Origin: Acanthamoeba lenticulata | Taxonomy: Eukaryota; Discosea; Longamoebia; Acanthamoebidae | Direction of reading: 5' to 3' | Assembly: GCA_002179805.1 (NCBI GenBank) | Contig: NAVB01000361.1 | Span: 1 to 10,921 of the forward strand | Length of the DNA stretch: 10,921 bases | In this document: positions 1-8,174 of the stretch, one piece after another | Position numbering within the stretch: the stretch's first letter is position 1 | Layout: each line of letters begins with the position of its first letter | Made by a program: the position numbers and the translations under genes | The notes under the pieces: generated by a model | Seen by the model: the letters and a program-made list of their open reading frames with translations, nothing else | What the model was told of the DNA's origin: nothing | The model's database searches: none

Positions 1-420
1 TCGAAAGTGGAGCATTGCGTGAGATAAAAGAGGGTAGATGGCGCAACCGGTTGTGGTCAGGCCGATGGTCGAGAAAGACGTCGGTCACGCTCAGGTTGGT
101 CGCCTGTCCTGGCCACAGCGACCGGGGCTCGTAGACCTGCAGGCGGGGTCCGTCCCGCCAGAGACGTTTGAATGGATCGAAGGAGAGGAAGAGAGAGGAG
201 AGGAGAGAAGAGGAACAAGAGGTGCGCGGAGGACGTGACATACTCGAGGCACTACGGCTAGTTCGTCGACCCACAGGTGGAGGAGCTTTGCCTCCACTGG
301 CGGTGAGGGCGGGGTTGGCGGCGAACGCTCCTCCGTGTGGAGTAAACAAAAGATGACCAAAGCGCTTACCATGGTAATAGCAAGCAAACCTAAGTGCCTT
401 CGTGTGAGTGGAGGCGCCAT
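1..420 (-). CDS. N-terminal part of a putative type II membrane protein (runs off the left edge)
   Basis: I do not recognise the protein. The ATG is at 420-418. Exon 1 (420-244, 59 codons) begins MAPPLTRRHLGLLAITMVSA, then a hydrophobic stretch to about residue 27 and a Pro/Ser-rich stretch (residues 33-41). Two Arg before a single hydrophobic segment suggest a signal anchor with the N-terminus in the cytosol. A donor GTATGT at 243 is followed by a long C/T tract (complement of about 182-225) and the first AG after it, at 138-137. The phase-0 continuation from 136 reads VYEPRSLWPGQATNLSVTDV and stays open to base 1. Reading through the intron meets a stop, so splicing is needed. The visible protein is about 104 residues. 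The gene is divergent from the plus-strand gene to its right. Function cannot be assigned without the missing part. The start and intron are inferred from sequence only. Confidence 0.5.
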
Positions 421-608
421 GCGGTGGATGCACGAGGTCCTTCTCTCTTCCCTTCTCTCGTATTCGTTTTGTGTTTCGCATCTTTTTCTTTTCTTTGTCT
501 TTTTCTTGTGGCCAAGAAAGGATTTTGGCGGGCAGACTCCGTTGAAGAGGCAAGGATGTCGCGTTCAACGCAACATAGCATCACGCCTATCGAGATCGCG
601 AACCTTAG
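421..608. promoter_or_regulatory. Divergent intergenic region with a T/C-rich tract
   Basis: This is the stretch between the start of the left minus-strand gene and the first supportable exon of the plus-strand gene. The plus strand is strongly T/C-rich from about 437 to 510. It could be a shared promoter region, the 5' leader, or the pyrimidine tract of a first intron of the plus-strand gene, with a possible acceptor at CTTAG ending at 608. No TATA box or other named element is clear. An open frame starting at the ATG at 556 covers its right end, but it does not connect in frame to the next exon. Confidence 0.3.
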
Positions 609-3267
609 CGTCGTACTGAACTTTTCGCGTACACAAATGTCTCCTGGGTTGTTCCTGCGGCTGCAACTTTCTTTACACCACACGCGGAGAAGTTTGCTGA
701 GGCGGTAGGAACGTTTCTGCTGGATGAGAGAGTGTGCTTCATGCCAAAGGTACGTCCACCTTCATTAACACGAGGTAATGAGAAACTAAGGATACAGCAA
801 AAAAGGAACTCACAAATAGAATTCAAAGGCTCTATCCAACCTGGCCAACAGGCAGCAGGGAATGGCAACAATGGCTGTCGCCAGACCAGGTCCGCGCACA
901 CGACACATCATCACTTCCTGTCCTGACCCTTTGTGTGGCAGCAACATGACTGGTGGAGTCAGATCTTTTGTGCTCAAGGCCTGTTTGACCTCTGGCAGCC
1001 CTCCCGTCACCCAGAAGGGCTCCATCAGTTTACTCTCAAATCAGAGCAGAAAGACACAGTTGTTCCTTTGTCTACTACAGGTTTAGTAGCAAGGTTGAAC
1101 ACTACCTTAATGGACAGCAACATTGTTTTCTCTAATCGCAGGTAAGCCATCTAAGCCCATTATGTGTACTCACAATAGTTGCAAACGATGAACCATGCAG
1201 TGGCTACATGATTCGGCCACCTTCTTTGGCTGATGAGCAATGGCCAACAAAGTTGTGTACTGATGGTGTGGTGGGGTTTATGCTCGCCCTTGCAATCAAG
1301 AACACACACCACTGGCCTGGATATTCACAAAAAGCCTTTCTGCCATGTGTGTTTCTCAACCACAGCCAAGCAGTAACCTCTTTCATTCACAGGAGCTTTA
1401 AAGCAATGACGCACACCAAGATCTTTGCAAGTTAGCTTACATCAGCATGATCTCCATCCACCATTACCATGAGTGGTGCAGTTACAACTGCATTCCTCTA
1501 CCACTGCCAATCAACAAGGGCCACATAGTGGTCAATGATCACCACACCCAAGCCAAGAAGAAGCAGCCACTTGAGGACTTCCAATCCCCTGAGGCTGCAC
1601 CCTCACCAACGCATCCACATGACCGTTTCTGGTTCTTAAGCATGCAGGTGTCCAACACCAGGGAGGTTCGCTACTACATCACTTGGCGCGAACCTCTTTT
1701 ACAGAACAAGTTTGTCTTCATCGACCTCCCCTGGTTGTGCGACCTCTTTGAGCCACTTGACCGGATCAAGATGATGCTTGTCGCTCTCAACTACATGGCC
1801 AAGGTCGGCGTACGACTGCACAAAGAGGTCATGACCAAGTTGTGGGACTTGTCAACAGAGGGGAAGGAGATCGTCCCTGAGACCTACCGCAACCCAAAGC
1901 TGACCAGCAAGATCAGCCCATCCTTACTGGCCCATATAAGACCTTACAGAGGCCGTGACGATTCTGGTGAGACCAACAGCCAGGGCAACCACGACCAACA
2001 CAGCAGCACCCCAAGTCACAATGATGAAGGGGCGCCGTCTGCGACCGTCAGCCTCGAAGTGGACATATCCCAGGTGCTTCAGAAGTCCGACAGCTGTCCG
2101 AGTGTGGGCCTGGTACCTCTGCCAGCGTCGCATGCAGAGGAACGTGTGCTGACTTGTTTGGCGAGAAACACAAGGCACAGACATGGATTTTGATGGGCGC
2201 CATGCACGGTCAAGCAGTGGTTGTGAAAGCGGCCGGCAGTGGCAGCATGTCCAGGGCACTGTTTCGGAATGAAGAACGCATCCTCTCGCGCCTTGGTGCC
2301 GATGTCTCTCTGTAAGTGGTACCTCAATCTTGTCGGCCACCTCGCCATCTACGGGGTTGGGACGCGCTCGAGAGTCATCTCGCAGGTCCTTCAATGGGCC
2401 AGTTGTGAGAGCACCAACCTGGGCTTCGAGCACAAGCCATCAGTGCTGGTCTTTGATGTTGTGGAATTGGTTCACCATCATGCCCTTCTAGTGGGAAGGA
2501 GTTGAGTCTGACTGGTTGTTTGGACGATTGCAGGTGGACCGGCCAGACCCAGAGACGCCAGAAGAAGTGCTGATCTATTGCCGCCATCTGTTTCTTGTGC
2601 GAACATCCTTCCATTCTCATCTGGATGAAGGGAGGACCGGGTCATGACCTCAACTGTGCAGGCGCCGCCCGAAGGCAGGAACTCAGCAGAGGGTGACATG
2701 TGGAGCGCTGGCGTGCTGCTTCACAAGCTTGTGCGTCCTCCTCTACACAACAGCTCTTTTCTTATGGGAGGATAGATTCTGACGAGCTGCGTGACGACGG
2801 AGGCAGCTGCACATCGAAGACAAGAAGCAGCGCCAGATGGCAAGGAATGGGTACTCATGCGATGAAGAAAGAGGGCTCCTCACATGCTGCTCACCTTTTG
2901 CTTCTTCTTCTTCTTCCTCAGCTGTGGGCCCATTTGCACAAGGGCTGGCTGGCCAGCAACAGAGAACGACGACGACAACAGCAGCAGCAGCAGAAAGCGG
3001 AAGCGCCACAGGCGAGCACGAGAGCGGCGCGGGTGTCAGGAGCGCTTCACAGACCAGCATCTCTGGGCTCCGTTCAACACAGCCGGCGACGAGCTCATCC
3101 ACGCCCTGCTGCAACCTGATCCGCAAGCCCGTCCAACCGCCAGCCAAGCGCTCACCCACCCGTTCTTCGCATCGCTGATGGCTCCTCCTCTTCCTCCTGC
3201 TCCTGCTCCTTTGCCCGCCTCCAGCCAGCCGGTGGCCGGAGGAGACATCACTGGCGCCCCTGAGTGA
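609..3267 (+). CDS. Roco-like COR/kinase gene, frame-disrupted and probably decayed
   Basis: This is a multi-exon plus-strand gene whose start and exact exons I cannot fix. Open segments that read as protein: 609-749 (ends with donor GTACGT at 750); about 820-1141; 1201-1436; about 1402-2193, with COR-like motifs; about 2025-2311, the kinase N-lobe; 2403-about 2490; 2534-about 2640; 2644-2730; and 2922-3267, ending in TGA. Two introns are well supported by phase: 1142-1200 (GTAAGC...GCAG, phase 2) and 2312-2402 (GTAAGT...CCAG, phase 2). Other joins conflict in frame (near 620, 925, 1437 and 2642). The kinase part has the ATP lysine, the helix-C Glu and subdomains VIII, IX and XI, but no HRD or DFG loop. 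In Roco proteins a kinase domain commonly follows COR. I infer a degenerate Roco kinase or a pseudokinase. Unusual splicing that I misread remains possible. Confidence 0.45.
1675..1860 (+). other. COR-like segment (Roco family)
   Basis: In the frame that is open from 1402 to 2193, the sequence reads FVFIDLPWLCDLFEPL, then after about 20 residues VGVRLHKEVMTKLWDL. COR domains of Roco proteins typically have a 'v.ld.qWL...f' strand-helix followed by 'G.l.hs.l..lW'. Spacing and order fit. This is recognition by eye of a weakly conserved domain, not a search result. It lies upstream of the kinase-like exons, as expected for Roc-COR-kinase architecture. No Roc GTPase motifs (P-loop GxxxxGKS/T, DxxG, NKxD) are visible in this window. 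Confidence 0.45.
2895..2921 (+). other. Pyrimidine tract and 3' splice site
   Basis: A TTC-repeat pyrimidine tract ends in CCTCAG, with AG at 2920-2921. It is a textbook 3' splice site on the plus strand and marks the start of the last exon region of the kinase-like gene. With the GTGCGT donor at 2731 the intron would be 191 nt. However, that join places the next exon in the frame that stops early (at about 3119) rather than in the frame encoding kinase subdomain XI. The exact acceptor used is therefore uncertain; AG at 2963-2964 would give the right phase. Confidence 0.5.
2967..2993 (+). repeat. GAC/CAG trinucleotide run
   Basis: Three GAC units, one AAC and then a run of CAG units lie inside the last exon region of the kinase-like gene. 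Depending on frame they read poly-Asp/poly-Ser, poly-Gln or poly-Thr/poly-Ala. Trinucleotide slippage here would change length but not frame. Confidence 0.8.
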
Positions 3268-3328
3268 GTTGGCCAAGCGGTTTCAAGAAGAGTGCTTCTT
3301 GTTGTTGTTCTTCTTCTTGTTGTTGTTG
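3268..3328. other. Convergent 3' intergenic spacer with a TTG/TTC repeat
   Basis: Only 61 bp separate the stop of the plus-strand kinase-like gene (TGA 3265-3267) from the stop of the minus-strand aminopeptidase (TAA 3331-3329). From 3297 to 3330 the plus strand is made of TTG and TTC triplets, so the transcript of the aminopeptidase has CAA/AAG-type repeats directly after its stop. No AATAAA is seen on either strand. The two 3' UTRs must overlap unless both are extremely short. Confidence 0.7.
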
Positions 3329-6300
3329 TTACTGCGACGTCCCGGTGGCCGCGCGGTGGCAGCGGAGGGCGACCTCGTAGACCTCCTTGGAGAGGCCCGG
3401 CATGTCCATCAGGATCTGGAGCTGCGTCGCAGCCGCCTCGCGGTTGTGCTGCGGGAGCCGCACGACGTCCTCCATGGCCTTGAGCAGGCGCGCCGCAACC
3501 TGTATAGAATATGGGTACCAATGATGGTTATCACCAACGCGAGGTCATCATGCGTCTGAGGTGGAGGAAGCCACGCACCTGCGGGTTGACCGTGTTGAGC
3601 TGCGTGATCTGCGACCCAAGGAAGGCGTAGCTCTGCTCCGGCGCGCCGTGGAACGCATACTGCACGGAACAATCCTCATCGCCGTCACAATCAAAAATCA
3701 CCCGAGCATGGAGGAATGGCGATAGTGCAAGCAGCAAACGAACCTGGTTGCCCATGACGAAGCCACCCACGAGCGCGTAGATGTTGTTGGGGTTCTTGGG
3801 GTGGTAGAGCGGGTGCTTGGTGAGCTCCTTCACCGTGTAGAGCGTCCGGTCGAGCGACGGCGCTGCTCATGAAAACGAATCGTGGGGGAGTGTGTGTGTG
3901 TGTGTTAAGCATCCGGTCATGGTTATGTGAGGGGCAAGGCGGAAGGAACCCGTGGCCTGGATCCGGAACCACTTGTTCATGAGGAGCAGGTCGTGGCCCC
4001 ACTCTTTGACAAAGTGGTCGAGCGCCTTGGCCGCTTCCCACTGGGTGTGGGGCATGTGCGCCAGCATCGTCAGCGCCGCCAACCTGCACACACGCAATTA
4101 CAACATTTATTAGTTTTTTGTTAAAAGAATTAAAATTAAGAGATATAAAGCCGTACTTGTCGGTCATGTTGGCCGCTTGTTCGAATTGCTGCATGCACAG
4201 CGCGGCGGCGTCGGTGCTGCATTGCTGAAGGAGGTTGCCGTGGAGGAGGTAGTCCAGCGCCACGTTCTTGAGCTCGCGTCCGCCCCGCCCTTCAAACCCC
4301 CCCCCATCGGTATGAGGTTATGCGCCGTGTGTCCCAAGTCAATCAAGCGCGATGCTTCATCTCAGGGCCTGGGCTCCTACCTGGCTCGTCGTTAAAGTCA
4401 ATCGGCACAGGCACGTGGTACTTGTGGTACAGCTGTTGATGGCGAAGAAACCGATGAGCAACCCAGAGAAGATCGACACAAAGAGAGAAGAATGCAGAGA
4501 ACAGAACGGGATCGCGTACGGCAATGAGGCGTCTGTGGTGTTGAGCCCCGATCACTGTCTTCAGCGCCCGCCGGGCCTTGTGCACGCGCACGACGTCGAG
4601 CTCCTGCATACGTGTATGCCCACAAGCCCAACGTCAGGCCAACAAGGACGGAGGGGGAAGGAAAGAACTAGTGTGGAGGAACGTGCGGTCATCTGCTGGC
4701 CGATGTAGGACTCGGAGGGCAGGCTCAGCAGCCGCGCGAGGAAGGCGTTGTCAGCCATGGACGGTCGAGGGTCTGTACGAGGAGAGGTCGATAGATCAGA
4801 TAATCAAGCTCATTTGGGAGAACACTGCTCCGAGGCGTTTTACGAACCGTCAAGGATGGACTGAAGCACGGCGCCGACGGCCTCCACAAACTGCGGATCG
4901 ACCTTGGCGTGGTCCACCTCGGTGGTGGAAGCGGTCTGGTCGATGAGAGCCAGCGCGGCCTCGAGAGCCAGGTGCTGCCCGCTCTCCCACCGGTTGAACG
5001 GGTCTGTGTCGCGTTGCAGCACCAGCAGACGGTCCTCCTTGCTTTGTCTGCCATTACCACCACAGCACGAGTGAACATCCCGCCGTACGTCAATCCGCAT
5101 GCGACCCATGATGGTCCATCGTGGGCCGAGAGGGCGCACCGATGCGCGAGCTTGACCGGAGCCGAGAAGTGCCGAAGAGGCGACAGCACGGGCATGTTGT
5201 CCACGTTGTTGAAGACAAAAGTCTGCTGGGGCTCGGTGAGTTCAAGCGTGTGGCTCGCGGTGGCCTGGTCGCTGTCGCTCAGCTGGCTCTGGATCGGCTG
5301 CCCGTTCCTGGTGCGGAAAGCGCTGCTTTGAGGCCAGGCAAGCGGCCGACGTGGAAAACCGCAGGTTGAAAGAGGAAGTACCAGTCGAGGAGGCCCACGG
5401 TGACGGGGATGAGGAAGGGCTTCTTGCTCACGGCCGGTTGGCCGGGCGTGGAAGGCACCGACTGGGCCAGCGTCAGCTTGTACTGCCGTGCGCGCTCGTC
5501 GAAGGCCTCGTTTACCACGGCCAACGTGGGCGTGCCCGCTTGGTCGTACCTGTGCCTCCCACCACAACCAAACACAGCCGCCAGGCCGATCAGTCCAGGC
5601 CGGGCTGGATCCCGCGTGGGCAAGCAGACACAGGCACGCACCAGCGGTAGAACTGCGCGAGCGACCGCCCGCTCTCCTTCTCCATCGCCCGCACAAAGTC
5701 CTCTACGGTGGCCGCCTGGTCGAGGACGCGTTTGTTGTGTGTTGGCTTCTACCGCCAGGAAGGGGAGCGGACAAGGTACCTTGCCGTCGTTCTCGCGCAA
5801 GTAGGTCTGCACGCCGCGCGTGAACGTGTCATCGCCCAGCAGCGTGTGCAGCATTCCAACAACTTCGGCGCCCTTCTCGTAGATTGTTGTCGTGTAAAAG
5901 TTGGAGATGTCGATGTAGGACGCCGGCCGGACCGAGTGGGCCATCGGACCCGCATCCTCGCGGAACTGGGCGTTACGGAGGGTGCTGACCTCGTTGATCC
6001 GCTGCACGGCCAGGCTGTGGTGGTGGGCCATGAACTGATTCTCGCGGAAAACGGTAAGCCCTTCCTTGAGCGACAGCTGGAACCAGTCCCGCACGGTCAC
6101 GCGGTTCCCCGTGTAGTTGTGGAAATACTGAGCAGTCCGAGAACAGTAGATGATGTGATGATGGGTCAGCAGCTTGCTCGCGGACAAAGAGAACGAGGGG
6201 AGGAAAAGGAAGTGGCACCTCGTGCCCGATGACGCGCTCCACGTTCAGGAAATCGTCGTCAGTGGCGGTGCGCGGGTCAGCCACGAGGTACTTACTATTG

Positions 6301-7866
6301 AAAATGTTGAGACCTGATGTGAATCAAGGAAGTCATATGATGCGAGTGTGAGAACCTCGACCAACAGACCAAATAAACCAGTCCTCCGACATACCCTTGT
6401 TCTCCATGGCGCCCATGTTGAAGTCGTTCGTTGCGACTACATTCAGGTTGGCCAAGTCGTACTCGAGTCCGTACTTGTCTTCGTCCCACTGTGATAAGAG
6501 ACACGTGTTGGTCGACATACGGCATGCCGTATCGTCTTCATCATTATCATCATACCTTCATGGCCCGGCGCAGGGACCGCATGGCGTGGTCGACCTTGCT
6601 GATGTTCTCCGGCTCCGTGTAGATGCGCATGGTCACCTGTCGCTTGGAGAAGGCCGTCGTGTAGGTCTCCTCAATGTGCTGTAGCGGGCCCGCCACTAAC
6701 GCAAACAGGTAGGCCGGCTTCGGATAGGGATCTGATGGTTTCATGTAAGCACCAACAAGTTTAACTTCCTAGTGGGAGAAAACGGAGCGGCCCGAACCTT
6801 CCCACTTGGCCCAGTGCTTCCCGCCCTCGAGCGAGCCCTCCGCCACCAGGTTCCCTGCACAGGAGATCGCCAGCGGTGCGAGGTGAGACCAGTAGGGCGA
6901 TTTGTAATTGCGTCGAAGCGCATGAAACGCAGCCCTCGAAGCTGTACCGTTGGAGAGGAGGACGGGGAACTTGGCCTTGTCGGCGATGATGGTCGTGGTG
7001 TACCGGGCAAGCACGTCCGGCCGATCCGGGAAGTAGGTGATGCGTCGAAATCCTTCCGCTTCGCACTGGGTCAGAAACATCTGGTTCGATTGGTACAGAC
7101 CTGCGTCGGGTTGGTGTTCGTCCATCATCGGCGCGCGAAAGCTCAATAACAGGACAAGGACAGGACGTCATGCAAAGTAGGCGTAGGCCTCACCTTCTAG
7201 GGCAGTGTTGCTCTTTGGGTCGATAACCGTTTCGATCGCCAGAGTGAAGGTAGTGGACTTGGACGGACGACGAGAGATGCGAAGCTTGCCAGTGTCTTTG
7301 TCCACCTGCGCCAGGTAGACTTTGAGAGAGCTCTAAGGAGGTTGCAGTGGATAAACATACCTGATAGTCTACTCCGGCTTGAAGACGCGCACCGTCAAGC
7401 GACACGCTTTGGAGTTGCATGTCGCTGGGCGGGCCGCCATCCAGCTCGATCGGCGGCAGCTCACCAGCAGTGCCTGGCAGGGACGCGTTGGGCCTGCACG
7501 AACGCTCGTTCTCAGCGATCAAAAAGTCACAGGCGTAGAGGAGAGTATGTACCGAAGGTGGAGCACCGAACTCACGGTGGTGCCAGCTTGCTCGAGGTGG
7601 AAGGTCAGGTGCACGTCGTCCACAGCATAAGGGTATGGCTTGTAGTCAGCAAGCCATATCGGATTCCTGTCTGGTGCTGTCGTGCTGGCAGCTGTTGTGA
7701 GGCGTCGTCCAAAGAACAGGCTGCGATCACGATTTGAAGATGGGGCCACTCGTGAAGAAATGAGCGGGATTGGGCTGCGCAGGTGCTCAAGAGCGGTGCT
7801 GCAGCGTAAAGGAAAACGGATCGAAGGACGCAAAACGCCACGCAACGTGCTGCAACTTCGCTTCAT
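3329..7866 (-). CDS. pepN: PepN-type M1 zinc aminopeptidase (aminopeptidase N), 21 exons
   Basis: Metallopeptidase that removes N-terminal residues from peptides. Exons in transcript order: 7866-7553, 7493-7361, 7305-7194, 7100-6948, 6854-6798, 6731-6556, 6488-6395, 6313-6219, 6127-5780, 5715-5642, 5549-5382, 5307-5140, 5047-4848, 4772-4669, 4603-4556, 4432-4381, 4289-4157, 4083-3950, 3862-3744, 3659-3579, 3499-3329: 2934 nt, 977 residues plus stop. All junctions keep phase. Residues 1-58 look like a mitochondrial presequence. QCEAEG (198-203) carries the Glu that binds the substrate amino group in E. coli PepN. GAMEN is 341-345; HEYFH is 377-381, with the third zinc ligand Glu400; the catalytic Tyr is 461. 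Spacing GAMEN to HE (36) and HE to Tyr (84) equals E. coli PepN. The C-terminus ([16 protein letters not shown]) is also PepN-like. This points to the PepN / plant MPA1 / Plasmodium M1 branch. Least certain junctions: donors at 4668 and 4555, acceptor at 4290. Confidence 0.96.
3891..3904. repeat. (TG)7 dinucleotide repeat in an intron
   Basis: Seven TG units on the plus strand (CA on the coding strand) inside the 3863-3949 intron of the aminopeptidase. It is a likely length-variable microsatellite and non-coding. Confidence 0.85.
4297..4305. repeat. C9/G9 homopolymer inside an intron
   Basis: Nine consecutive C on the plus strand (G on the coding strand) lie just upstream of the acceptor TTTGAAG of the 4290-4380 aminopeptidase intron, where a pyrimidine tract would be expected. 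Length errors in sequencing are likely here, but they would fall in non-coding sequence. Confidence 0.9.
7693..7866 (-). other. Predicted mitochondrial targeting presequence of the aminopeptidase
   Basis: Residues 1-58 of the aminopeptidase precede the first part that aligns with bacterial PepN ([17 protein letters not shown], from residue 73). They contain 11 Arg and 1 Lys but only 2 acidic residues, and are rich in Ser, Leu and Pro. The stretch ends GRRLTTAAS, which resembles an Arg-containing processing site. The ATG at 7866 is the only in-frame ATG upstream of the conserved part: the frame above it has no ATG before a stop. Targeting is inferred from composition only. A plastid or dual location cannot be excluded from sequence alone. 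Confidence 0.65.
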
Positions 7867-8174
7867 CCTTCGGTTCGCGGCAGCTTTGAGCAGGACTCCT
7901 TCTCCGCGCCGGCGCACACAAGCCACCAGGCTGGTCGGCTACTTTTCGAGGCATTTTAACCAAACGAATTCGAAAGCATTTACGAAACTTGAATTGCAAT
8001 TAAAAAGAAAACAGAAGTTGCGGAGTGCAGAAGAGAGGGAAGCTATCTACAACGGATGGGATGCGCTAGTCGCGGTGCTGTGCCCACACCCTAAGCTATG
8101 CCACACCAGTACAACCGACGCGGCAAGCAGATAGAGATCGTAGAGACGCATCGTTCCGTCAGACGTCGTCTAAG
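7867..8174 (-). promoter_or_regulatory. Intergenic region between VPS2 and the aminopeptidase: 3' UTR plus promoter
   Basis: These 308 bp lie between two head-to-tail minus-strand genes. They must hold the VPS2 3' UTR and polyadenylation site, and the promoter and 5' UTR of the aminopeptidase. The segment around 7950-8030 is clearly AT-richer than the flanking exons. I see no clear AATAAA or TATA box on the minus strand. Nothing in it reads as conserved protein. Confidence 0.5.

Larger units (their letters stand above)
2169..3174 (+). other. Protein-kinase-like domain lacking catalytic loops
   Basis: Subdomain II: GQAVVVK, Lys codon at 2226-2228. Subdomain III: LFRNEERILSRL, Glu codon at 2271-2273. 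After the 2312-2402 intron, PSVLVFDVVE resembles subdomains IV-V, and ETPEEVLIYCRHLF from 2534 resembles the helix before the catalytic loop. APPEG (codons from 2662) resembles the APE motif of subdomain VIII, and GDMWSAGVLLHKL (from 2692) is a good subdomain IX. ELIHALLQPDPQARPTASQA followed by LTHPFF (to about 3165) is a clear subdomain XI, with its Arg codon at 3130-3132. Only about 15-20 codons lie between the pre-catalytic helix and APPE, where about 50 are expected. HRD and DFG are absent, and the frame changes at about 2642. The fragments are convincingly kinase-derived; a working kinase is unlikely. Confidence 0.6.

Noticed and set aside
38..238. Plus-strand open frame of 66 codons at the left edge
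   Set aside because: The opposite strand explains the region better: ATG, signal anchor, donor, long pyrimidine tract and in-phase acceptor.
556..640. Plus-strand reading ITPIEIANLSVVLNFS resembles the 14-3-3 signature around 'hPirLgLaLNfSvf'
   Set aside because: The match is only a few residues; nothing before or after in any frame continues as 14-3-3. Chance similarity is more likely.
3036..3521. Minus-strand open frame of 161 codons across the aminopeptidase 3' end
   Set aside because: It reads the last exon in the wrong frame and runs across the intergenic spacer. The correct frame ends [25 protein letters not shown] at 3329.
4725..5696. Long continuous minus-strand open frame (323 codons)
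   Set aside because: It mixes introns and out-of-frame exon sequence of the aminopeptidase. Only parts coincide with the real exon frames, and the homologous protein needs the spliced model.
7867..7926. Upstream in-frame extension of the aminopeptidase starting at a GTG (7926)
   Set aside because: GTG is not a normal start in nuclear eukaryotic genes; no ATG occurs in this extension before a stop. The ATG at 7866 is the first usable start.
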